Assembly: GCF_003171655.1 (NCBI RefSeq)
Contig: NZ_QFZL01000001.1
Span: forward strand, 248,001 to 312,000
Source: Stakelama portus
GTDB taxonomy: Bacteria; Pseudomonadota; Alphaproteobacteria; Sphingomonadales; Sphingomonadaceae
DNA: 64,000 nucleotides
Direction: 5' to 3'
The translations under genes and the position numbers were made by a program. The notes beneath the pieces were generated by a model, which had not been told where the DNA came from, made no database searches, and saw only the letters and a program-made list of their open reading frames with translations. Positions 16,035-23,016 of the stretch are shown piece after piece; within the stretch, counting starts at the first letter, position 1; every line of letters begins with the position of its first letter.

Positions 16035-17078
16035 ATGGCATTATCCGGCGGTCGCGAAAGTGGCCGGAAGCGCGATCCGCAGCCGACGATCAACGATGTC
16101 GCACGCGTGGCAGGCGTTTCGAAAAAGACGGTCAGCCGGGTCATCAACCGCTCGCCGCTGCTCAACGAAGAAACGCGCAAGAAGGTCGAGTCGGTCATCG
16201 CGGAACTGGGCTATGTCCCCAATCCGCAGGCGCGCGCGCTGGCGTTGCGCCGCAATTTCCTGATCGGACTGCTGCACGACAACCCGAACGCGCAGATGGT
16301 GCTCAATTTTCAGGAAGGCGTGCTCGAGGCGATTCGCGATACCGAATTCGCGCTGGTCGTCCGCCCGGTCGATCGCCATTCGCCCGACATGCTGGAGGAT
16401 GTGCGCAAATTCCTGGAGCAGCAGCGGCTGTTCGGGGTGCTGCTGCTGCCGCCGATTTCGGAAAATGACGCGCTCGCCGAACTCTGCCGCGAACTGGGCT
16501 GTGGCTATGTGCGGATGGGGTCGGCGCAGCTCGACGATGATTCGCATATCGTCGCATCGAACGATCGCGACGCCGTGCGCGCTGCCACCGAATATCTGAT
16601 CGAACTCGGCCATCGCCGGATCGGGCTGGTCGCGGGGCCGGACGGATTCCGGTCCGCCCGCGAACGCCAGGAAGGGTTTCTGGAAGCGATGGCGAAACAC
16701 GGCCTGGCATGCGGGCCGGAACTGATCGCGCGCGGCAGCTATACGTTCGAAACCGGGCGGGCGGCGGCCGAGCGGCTGTTCGAAGCCAATCCGCGCCCCA
16801 CGGCGATTTTCGCGAGCAACGACGAAATGGCCGCCGGCGTGTTGCAGGCGGCCCGCCAGCGCGAAATATCGGTGCCGGAGGAATTGTCGCTGATCGGATT
16901 CGACGACACGCCGATCGCTGCGCATATCTGGCCGCCGATGACGACGGTTCGCTGGCCGATCGTGTCGATGGCGCGCGCGGCGGCGCTCAAGCTGATCCAC
17001 CCGCTCGATGCCGATAAACAGCCGGCGCATTTCCTGTCGGATCTCGTCCGCCGCGCCTCGGTCGCACCGCCACCCTAA
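16035..17078 (+). CDS. LacI-family transcriptional regulator of the uronate/pectin locus
   Basis: A 347-residue LacI/GalR regulator. The N-terminal helix-turn-helix and hinge (PTINDVARVAGVSKKTVSRVIN, 17-38) precede a periplasmic-binding-protein-like sensor domain (FLIGLLHDNPNAQMV, LGHRRIGLVAGP, PTAIFASNDEMAAGVLQAA, LSLIGFDDTPIA). I chose ATG 16035 because GGAGGATC lies just upstream; an upstream open extension has no such site. It is divergent from uxaA and sits in the middle of the pectin locus. Palindromic CACCGGT-centred operators, the kind this family binds, occur at several promoters around it. The inducer is probably a uronate or 2-keto-3-deoxygluconate (inference). Confidence 0.88.
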   Translation: MALSGGRESGRKRDPQPTINDVARVAGVSKKTVSRVINRSPLLNEETRKKVESVIAELGYVPNPQARALALRRNFLIGLLHDNPNAQMVLNFQEGVLEAIRDTEFALVVRPVDRHSPDMLEDVRKFLEQQRLFGVLLLPPISENDALAELCRELGCGYVRMGSAQLDDDSHIVASNDRDAVRAATEYLIELGHRRIGLVAGPDGFRSARERQEGFLEAMAKHGLACGPELIARGSYTFETGRAAAERLFEANPRPTAIFASNDEMAAGVLQAARQREISVPEELSLIGFDDTPIAAHIWPPMTTVRWPIVSMARAAALKLIHPLDADKQPAHFLSDLVRRASVAPPP

Positions 17079-17083
17079 CGGGG

Positions 17084-17133
17084 TTGCCAGAAGCAGGCGG
17101 GAAACGTTATACCACGGCTGACACCGGTTACCA
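17084..17133 (+). promoter_or_regulatory. Putative promoter with LacI-family operator for the isomerase-kduD-kdgK operon
   Basis: TTGCCA (17084-17089) and TTATAC (17107-17112) are 17 bp apart. The operator TGACACCGGTTACCA (17119-17133) begins 7 bp after the -10 box, so it covers the expected transcription start, a classic repressing position. The first gene starts at 17188. Confidence 0.6.
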
Positions 17134-17187
17134 TGCCGGATAGCAATATGACGCAAAGACGCCCGTTACGGGCGGAGAGAGGCACCC

Positions 17188-17844
17188 ATGAAAATCGCCC
17201 TGATCATCGAGAACAGCCAGGCTGCAAAGAGCAGCGTCGTCCATGAAGCGCTGACATCGGTCGCCGAGCCGCTGGGCCATGAAGTCCATCATTACGGCAT
17301 GTATGGCGCGGACGATGAAAGCTCGCTCACTTATGTGATGAACGGCCTGCTTGCCGGCATATTGCTCAATTCGGGCGCAGCCGATTTCGTGGTGACGGGC
17401 TGCGGCACCGGCATGGGATCGATGCTCGCCTGCAATTCGATGCCGGGCGTGTTCTGCGGTCTGGTGATCGATCCGACCGACGCGTTCCTGTTCAGCCAGA
17501 TCAATGACGGCAATGCGATTTCGATGCCCTATGCCAAGGGTTTTGGCTGGGCCGCCGAACTCAATTTGCAGGATTGCTATACCAAGCTGTTTAGCGGTGA
17601 ACCCGGTGCGGGCTATCCGCGCGAACGGGCGGAAATCATGCGCACCAATCGCGGCATCCTGAAGGATCTCAAGGCTGCCAGCTGCCGCGACATGCTCGAT
17701 GTGCTCAAGCGCGTCGATCCCGCGCTGCTCAAGAGCGCGATTGCGGGTCCCAAATTCGCCGAATTGTTCGAGGCCAATGCCAAGGATGAAGGCATCAAGG
17801 CCTGTCTGCGCGAAGTTGCGGGTGCGCAAGCTGCGCTTTCCTGA
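17188..17844 (+). CDS. RpiB/LacA/LacB-family sugar isomerase, likely uronate isomerase (DhuI-like)
   Basis: A 218-residue protein of the ribose-5-phosphate isomerase B fold. It begins MKIALIIENSQAAKSS, and GAADFVVTGCGTGMGSMLACN (about 63-83) carries the Cys-Gly-Thr-Gly active-site loop. The start has GGAGAGAGG in front. It lies directly before kduD and kdgK, where kduI would be expected. In some bacteria RpiB-family DhuI does the KduI reaction (4-deoxy-L-threo-5-hexosulose uronate to 3-deoxy-D-glycero-2,5-hexodiulosonate), so that is the likely job. Ribose-5-phosphate isomerase or another sugar-phosphate isomerase remains possible. No KduI-type cupin is present in the window. Confidence 0.72.
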   Translation: MKIALIIENSQAAKSSVVHEALTSVAEPLGHEVHHYGMYGADDESSLTYVMNGLLAGILLNSGAADFVVTGCGTGMGSMLACNSMPGVFCGLVIDPTDAFLFSQINDGNAISMPYAKGFGWAAELNLQDCYTKLFSGEPGAGYPRERAEIMRTNRGILKDLKAASCRDMLDVLKRVDPALLKSAIAGPKFAELFEANAKDEGIKACLREVAGAQAALS

Positions 17845-17927
17845 GCCGGAAACTCTGAATAACGCTATCCCGATTGCACAGCCCCGCCGATCGAGCAGGG
17901 CGGCAATTGGCGGAGGAAGTGTCTGAA

Positions 17928-18695
17928 ATGAAGTTGTTTGACCTCACCGGCCGCGTCGCGGTGGTGACCGGTGCCAATACCGGCATCGGTCAGGGTATTG
18001 CCGTGGCGCTGGCAAAGGCCGGCGCCGATGTCGCTGCCGTGGGCCGTTCCCCTGCTGACGAAACGGCGGAGCTGATCCGCGGTCTTGGCCGCAAATGCGA
18101 GATCATCCGCGCCGACCTGTCGTCGATCGAACCGGTCAATGATGTGGTCGCCGAAACGGTCGAGAAGCTGGGCGGGCTCGATATCCTGATCAACAATGCC
18201 GGCATTATCCGGCGTGCCGATGCGCTGGAATTCAGCGAGGAAGATTGGGACGCGGTGATGGACACCAACCTCAAATCGGTGTTCTTCCTCTGTCAGGCGG
18301 CGGCGAAGCGGATGGTGCAGGGCGTCGAAGCCGGGCGCGGGCGCGGCAAGATCGTCAATATCGCTTCGATGCTCAGCTTTCAGGGCGGTATCCGCGTACC
18401 GAGCTATACCGCGTCGAAAAGCGGTGTGGCGGGGCTGACCAAGCTGCTCGCCAACGAATGGGCGCCCAAACACATCAACGTGAATGCGATCGCGCCGGGA
18501 TATATCGCCACCAACAACACCGCCGCATTGCAGGCGGACGAAACGCGCAATCGCCAGATCATGGAGCGCATTCCCGAAGGCCGCTGGGGCGCCCCCGAGG
18601 ATATCGGCGGGGCGGCGGTATTCCTGTCGAGCCGTGCTGCCGATTATGTGCAGGGGCATATCCTGGCAGTCGATGGCGGCTGGCTGGCGCGATGA
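17928..18695 (+). CDS. kduD: 2-dehydro-3-deoxy-D-gluconate 5-dehydrogenase
   Basis: A 255-residue short-chain dehydrogenase with the nucleotide motif TGANTGIGQG (14-23), NNAG near 89-92, and the catalytic Ser147, Tyr160 and Lys164 (SYTASKSG). MKLFDLTGRVAVVTG and NNAGIIRRADALEFSEEDWD are typical of KduD. It reduces 3-deoxy-2,5-hexodiulosonate (from unsaturated uronates) to 2-keto-3-deoxygluconate in the cytosol. ATG 17928 has GGAGGAAG upstream. Its stop overlaps the kdgK start (ATGA), so product and next enzyme are coupled. Confidence 0.88.
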   Translation: MKLFDLTGRVAVVTGANTGIGQGIAVALAKAGADVAAVGRSPADETAELIRGLGRKCEIIRADLSSIEPVNDVVAETVEKLGGLDILINNAGIIRRADALEFSEEDWDAVMDTNLKSVFFLCQAAAKRMVQGVEAGRGRGKIVNIASMLSFQGGIRVPSYTASKSGVAGLTKLLANEWAPKHINVNAIAPGYIATNNTAALQADETRNRQIMERIPEGRWGAPEDIGGAAVFLSSRAADYVQGHILAVDGGWLAR

Positions 18696-19723
18696 GCAGC
18701 GCTGCGCGCCCGGGCAGCGGCCCGGTCGTCTGTTTCGGCGAGATGCTGCTGCGCCTCTCGCCGCCGGCAGCCATACCGTTGGCACAGACCCGGACGCTCG
18801 ACGTCAATGTCGGCGGTGCCGAGGCCAATGTCGCCGCCGCACTGGCAAGCCTGGGCACGCCGTCGCGCATGCTGAGCGTGCTGCCCGACAATGATCTGGG
18901 TGTCACGGCGCGCCGGGCGATGGCTGCTGCGGGCGTCGATGCCGGCGCGCTGGTAACCCGCGCCGGACGGATGGGGCTGTACTTCTATGAGCCTGCAGCG
19001 GGACCGCGACCCGGCCGTGTCACCTATGACCGTGCCGGCAGCGCCTTTGCCGAAGCCGATGCGGCGGATCTGGGTTTTGCCGACGCGCTGAAGGGTGCTC
19101 GGCTGCTGCACATGTCGGGCATCACGCCCGCGCTGGGGCCGCGCGGATGCGATCTGGCGCGTGCGGCGGTTGCGGCGGCGCGCGAGTCCGGCGTGCCGAT
19201 CGCGTTCGACGGCAATTATCGCGGCAATCTCTGGTCGGCATGGGACAGCGATCCGCGCGGCGTGCTGACCGAACTGATCGGCGAGGCGACGATCCTGTTC
19301 GGCAATCACCGCGATGTCGGGCTGTTGCTGGGATCGGAATTCAGCGGCGACGGCGAGGATCGCCGACGCGAGGCTGCGGAGGCTGCATTCGAGCTGTTTC
19401 CCCGGCTGCAGCTGATGGCATCGACTGCGCGCAACGTAATCGATGCCCAGCATCACAAGCTGGCGGCGCGGATCGATGTTCGCGATGGCGGCTGGCAGAC
19501 CGATGAGATCGACATCACCGGGATCGTCGACCGGATCGGCACCGGCGATGCCTTTGCCGCCGGGGTGCTGCACCGCTATCTGGGTGGGGCAGGCGTCCGC
19601 GAAATGGCGGAAGCGGGCCTGGCGCTGGCGACCTTGATGCACGGAGTGCCCGGTGACATGATCCTGGCGAGCGAACGGGATCTGACGGAATTTCATCCGG
19701 GAGGGGGCGATGTCCGGCGATGA
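18692..19723 (+). CDS. kdgK: 2-keto-3-deoxygluconate kinase (PfkB family)
   Basis: A 343-residue PfkB-family sugar kinase. The N-terminal FGEMLLRLSPP and NVGGAEANVAAALASLG (substrate-binding GG pair) and the C-terminal DRIGTGDAFAAG motif (about 279-290, with the catalytic Asp) are clear. It phosphorylates 2-keto-3-deoxygluconate to KDPG, where the galacturonate and unsaturated-uronate branches meet. Its ATG overlaps the kduD stop by 4 bases, and its last 14 bases overlap the esterase gene. The KDPG aldolase for the next step is not in the window. Confidence 0.87.
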   Translation: MSSAARPGSGPVVCFGEMLLRLSPPAAIPLAQTRTLDVNVGGAEANVAAALASLGTPSRMLSVLPDNDLGVTARRAMAAAGVDAGALVTRAGRMGLYFYEPAAGPRPGRVTYDRAGSAFAEADAADLGFADALKGARLLHMSGITPALGPRGCDLARAAVAAARESGVPIAFDGNYRGNLWSAWDSDPRGVLTELIGEATILFGNHRDVGLLLGSEFSGDGEDRRREAAEAAFELFPRLQLMASTARNVIDAQHHKLAARIDVRDGGWQTDEIDITGIVDRIGTGDAFAAGVLHRYLGGAGVREMAEAGLALATLMHGVPGDMILASERDLTEFHPGGGDVRR

Positions 19724-21269
19724 GAAACTGGGACGTCGCGCCTTTCTGGCAGCTTCGGCAGCGAGTGGCGCCGCTGCATTGACGGCATCGCCCGTTCGGG
19801 CATTTGCACGCGAGCCTGTGGCCGGGCCGTATCGCGGCATCCGCGATGGCGATGCGCTGGCGTTTCTGGGCATTCGCTATGCCCGGGCGGAACGTTTCGC
19901 CCGCCCGGTGCGCGAACCCTGGCCCGGCCAGCCCGTGCATGCGACGGCGTTCGGGCCGCTCGCGCCGCAGCTGGGGCTGCGCGATCAGCCGATGGACGAG
20001 GATTGCCTGTTCCTCAACATCTGGACGCCGGATGCCGACCCGCGCGCGAAACGTCCGGTGATGGTCTATTTCCATGGTGGCGGATATCTGGCGGGCAGCG
20101 TCACCGATCCGCTGACGCGCGGTCCGCATCTCGCCACGGACGGCGATGTCGTAGTCGTCACGGTCAACCAGCGGCTCAATTTGTTCGGCTATGGCTGGCT
20201 GAAACCCTTTGGCTCGCGGTTCGCCGACAGCGGCAATCTGGGGCAACTCGATCTGATCGTGGCGCTGCAATGGGTGCGCGATCATGTCGCGGCGTTCGGC
20301 GGCGACCCCGAAAGGGTGATGGTGTTCGGCCAGTCGGGCGGGGGCGCGAAGATCGCGACGCTGATGGCGATGCCCGCCGCCGATGGCCTGTTCCACAGCG
20401 CGGCGACGATGAGCGGGCAGCAGGTAACTGCCAGCGGCCCGGGCAATGCCTGGGCGCGGACGCAGGCAATAATGGCGAGTCTGGGCCTGGACGGCAGGTC
20501 CGCCGATCCGTTGCTCGCGATGCCGTGGCAGCGGATAGCCGACGCGCTGGATGCCACCGATCCGATATTGGGCGGGCGCGTCTATTTCGGCCCCGTGCTC
20601 GACATGACCAATTTGCCGCGCCATCCCTTCTGGCCGGACGCCGCGTCGCAATCGCTCGGCATTCCGATGATCCTGGGCAATATGCGCGATGAAACGCGCG
20701 CTTTCATCGATCCGCGCGGGCCGAAGCTGGCGGGGATCGACTGGAGCAACCTTGCCGAGCGGATCAGCCGCGAAATCAAGATCGACCTCGATCCGGCATG
20801 GGTGATCGCGCAATATCGCGCGCAATATCCCGACTGGAGCGTCGAGCGCGTCTTTTATGCCGTGACGACGGCGGGGCGCAGCTGGCCGGGGCAGGTGATC
20901 GAAGCCGATGCGCGTGCCGCGGCGGGCGCGGAACGGACCTGGGTCTATCAGTTCGATCGCCAGTCGCCGGTCGATCCGCTGCGCGGCGCGGCGCATACCG
21001 ACGATATTCCCTATATCTTCGGGACGCTCGACGCGCCGGGCAGCTATTCGGGGACGGGCGCCGAATCGCGTGCGATCCGCGACGCGATGATGCCCGCATT
21101 TGCCGGAATGGCGCGCAACGGCCGGCCGGGGTTCGATCGCTGGACGCCCTATCGCCTGCCCGAACGCGCGACGTTGGTGATCGACGATCGGCTGGCGATG
21201 GTGAACGATCCGCGCCGCTGGCAGCGCGAGCTGTGGGCGACGGCGCCCTATATCCAGCCGGGGAGTTGA
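19710..21269 (+). CDS. Exported type-B carboxylesterase
   Basis: A 519-residue alpha/beta hydrolase of the carboxylesterase type-B family. The N-terminus LGRRAFLAAS followed by a hydrophobic stretch looks like a Tat signal peptide. EDCLFLNIWTP, the oxyanion-hole loop VYFHGGGYLAGS and the nucleophile elbow FGQSGGGAK (Ser209) are present. It starts inside the end of kdgK behind GGAGGGGG, so it is the fourth gene of the operator-controlled operon. In this locus it may remove acyl, methyl or feruloyl esters from pectin fragments, but the substrate is not shown by sequence. Confidence 0.82.
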   Translation: MSGDEKLGRRAFLAASAASGAAALTASPVRAFAREPVAGPYRGIRDGDALAFLGIRYARAERFARPVREPWPGQPVHATAFGPLAPQLGLRDQPMDEDCLFLNIWTPDADPRAKRPVMVYFHGGGYLAGSVTDPLTRGPHLATDGDVVVVTVNQRLNLFGYGWLKPFGSRFADSGNLGQLDLIVALQWVRDHVAAFGGDPERVMVFGQSGGGAKIATLMAMPAADGLFHSAATMSGQQVTASGPGNAWARTQAIMASLGLDGRSADPLLAMPWQRIADALDATDPILGGRVYFGPVLDMTNLPRHPFWPDAASQSLGIPMILGNMRDETRAFIDPRGPKLAGIDWSNLAERISREIKIDLDPAWVIAQYRAQYPDWSVERVFYAVTTAGRSWPGQVIEADARAAAGAERTWVYQFDRQSPVDPLRGAAHTDDIPYIFGTLDAPGSYSGTGAESRAIRDAMMPAFAGMARNGRPGFDRWTPYRLPERATLVIDDRLAMVNDPRRWQRELWATAPYIQPGS

Positions 21270-21472
21270 GCGCACCTATTCGGCAGCATGCGGCACCGGA
21301 CAGGCGATGATCGGCGACAGCGGTTCAGCGCCGCTCTGCCAATGCGGCGGCGGTTCGCGGCGGACTGTGTCTGCCTGATCGATCGCCACCCTTGTGCCGG
21401 TACGGGTTGCGGGGCCGAAGCGTCCTGCTCCGGCCCCGCCAGTGCCATTCCGAGGAACAGCGGGACCAGCAT
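21248..21472 (-). CDS. Possible small protein coupled to the pectate lyase gene
   Basis: An ATG at 21472 overlaps the pectate lyase stop codon (TAATG), a typical coupling arrangement. The frame gives 74 residues beginning MLVPLFLGMALAGPEQ, a short hydrophobic leader. The rest is basic and unlike a folded exported protein. Another frame over the same DNA reads ...REPPPHWQSGAEPLSP to a stop, so an old frameshift is possible. The 3' end overlaps the convergent esterase gene. No family is recognised. Confidence 0.28.
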   Translation of the reverse strand: MLVPLFLGMALAGPEQDASAPQPVPAQGWRSIRQTQSAANRRRIGRAALNRCRRSSPVRCRMLPNRCAQLPGWI

Positions 21473-22821
21473 TATTGCTGGCCGCTACGCATTTCGCGAT
21501 CGCGCGGCGAGAGATGCTCCTGCGCGCCCGGCTTCTGCCCCGGATAGAGGCCCGATTTGGGAGTCATCGTGTCGAGATTCCAATCCGCCTCGACAAAGGG
21601 TGCGTGCGTCTCCGCGATCTGCGGATAGCCGCCGACTTCCTTTTCATCGTCGAGGATCTCGCCGCGACCCTCCGCGATGAAATAGAGCACGCGCAGTTCC
21701 TCAGGGCCGCGATCCCAGGGCCGCGCACCCGCCGTCGCGAGCAACGTGGTTTCGACTTCGGCAGCGGGCAGGATGTCATAGCCATCGAGGCTGGCGAGCG
21801 GCGCATCGGATTCGAGGATCTTCGCCTTGGTCACGCCATAGCGACCGAACATCGGCCCCGGATTGCCCCAGCGATCGACCGCGATATTGTCGCGGCCATA
21901 ATATTTCAGGTCGCCGACCCCGCCGATGGTGAGGAAGGGGAGGCCTTCATCGGTATCATATCCCGCGCGCATGACATTGCCGACTGCGGTGATCTCGCCG
22001 GTCACGGGTTCATGGCCCGCCCATTCGAGGTCCATCAGATTGTAATGCACCGCGCGATGGCCGGGGTCAAAGATCAGGTTGTTGATCATCAGCACCTGCG
22101 CCCCGCCCTTTACCAGCGGCGAACGCTCGACATTATGCGCCCAGATATTGCGGTCGAAGACGATGTTGGTGGTGTTGTCATGGACCAGAGATCCCTTGCT
22201 GTGCTCGCCCTTGGGGTGGCTGGCATTGGCGAGACCTTCGGCAGCAAGGTTGCGGCGGAACAGAATGTCGTGGCTGGTATTGGCGCGCCAGTCCTCGACC
22301 GTGTTGCCGCCGCCGAAGCGCGGGCCGGACGCTGACATATTCTCGTCCACCGCCCACAGAAAGGTGCAGTTTTCGACGACGACATTATGCGCCGCGACGG
22401 TGGAAAAGGCGTCGGCTTCCCAGTCGCTGAGATGCGGTGCGCCATCGGCGCCGGTGAAGACGCGGATATTGCTGATCTTCACATCATGCGTGCGCACATC
22501 GATGCCGCCGCGAATGATGGTGATGCCGGGAGAGGGCGCGGTCTGGCCGGCGATGGTGACATAGGGGTTTTCGATGTCGAACGTCGAACGCGCCATGTCG
22601 ATCGTGCCGGCGACTTCGAAAACGATGATCCGGGGGCCCTGTTCGGCAAGCGCCGCGGCGAGGCTGCCGGGACCGTCCTTGGCCAGTGTGGTGACGCGGA
22701 TAATGCGTCCGCCCTGGCCGCCCTGAGTCGGATCGCGTTGCGCGGCCATGGCTGGCGTCGCAAGGCCAAAGGCGAGCAGGGACAAGGCGCCGATCATGGC
22801 GCGAATGGCTGATTTTCGCAT
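21472..22821 (-). CDS. Secreted pectate lyase (polysaccharide lyase family 1 type)
   Basis: A 449-residue protein with a signal peptide (MRKSAIRAMIGALSLL...AMA) and a right-handed parallel beta-helix. GPGSLAAALAEQGPRIIVFEVAGTI, ITIRGGIDVRTHDVKISNIRV-like rungs and WRANTSHDILFRRN are typical of family 1 pectate lyases. It cleaves polygalacturonate by beta-elimination outside the cell (calcium-dependent in this family) to give unsaturated oligomers. ATG 22821 was chosen for the signal peptide and the GAGAGGAGC site; the longer open frame to 22965 crosses an operator. It is divergent from the TonB receptor and shares a control region containing two operators. Confidence 0.85.
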   Translation of the reverse strand: MRKSAIRAMIGALSLLAFGLATPAMAAQRDPTQGGQGGRIIRVTTLAKDGPGSLAAALAEQGPRIIVFEVAGTIDMARSTFDIENPYVTIAGQTAPSPGITIIRGGIDVRTHDVKISNIRVFTGADGAPHLSDWEADAFSTVAAHNVVVENCTFLWAVDENMSASGPRFGGGNTVEDWRANTSHDILFRRNLAAEGLANASHPKGEHSKGSLVHDNTTNIVFDRNIWAHNVERSPLVKGGAQVLMINNLIFDPGHRAVHYNLMDLEWAGHEPVTGEITAVGNVMRAGYDTDEGLPFLTIGGVGDLKYYGRDNIAVDRWGNPGPMFGRYGVTKAKILESDAPLASLDGYDILPAAEVETTLLATAGARPWDRGPEELRVLYFIAEGRGEILDDEKEVGGYPQIAETHAPFVEADWNLDTMTPKSGLYPGQKPGAQEHLSPRDREMRSGQQ

Positions 22822-22847
22822 GGTTTTGCTCCTCTCTCGCGCGTTTC

Positions 22848-22895
22848 TTGACAGAAGGTGCCCGGCTGGGCAATAACTAATGACACCGGTTACCA
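22848..22895 (+). promoter_or_regulatory. Putative promoter with LacI-family operator for the oligosaccharide TonB receptor
   Basis: TTGACA (22848-22853) and CAATAA (22871-22876) are separated by 17 bp. The operator TGACACCGGTTACCA (22881-22895) begins 5 bp after the -10 box and covers the expected start, the same geometry as at 17084-17133. It lies between the divergent pectate lyase and receptor genes. Confidence 0.55.
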
Positions 22896-22971
22896 ATAAG
22901 ACCGGATTAGGGTTGAGGTGATCCTGGAGAGCGCAAGCGACAGGCAAAGATCGCGTCGCCTGCAATGTTCG

Positions 22972-22987
22972 TGGACACCGGTGTCAC
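22972..22987. promoter_or_regulatory. Second LacI-family operator in the pectate lyase / receptor control region
   Basis: TGGACACCGGTGTCAC contains the perfect palindrome GACACCGGTGTC. It is 91 bp from the operator at 22881 and 30 bp before the receptor start. Two sites about nine helical turns apart could allow looping. Confidence 0.5.
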
Positions 22988-23016
22988 TCTATCAAGAGGC
23001 AGAACGGGGAGGTTCC

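Noticed and set aside
17955..17990. ACCGGTGCC and similar sequences inside kduD as further operators
   Set aside because: They lack the TGACA and TNCCA arms and follow from the conserved Val-Thr-Gly-Ala-Asn codons of the SDR motif.
22822..22965. Upstream extension of the pectate lyase gene
   Set aside because: It would place the operator and promoter in coding DNA and bury the signal peptide.
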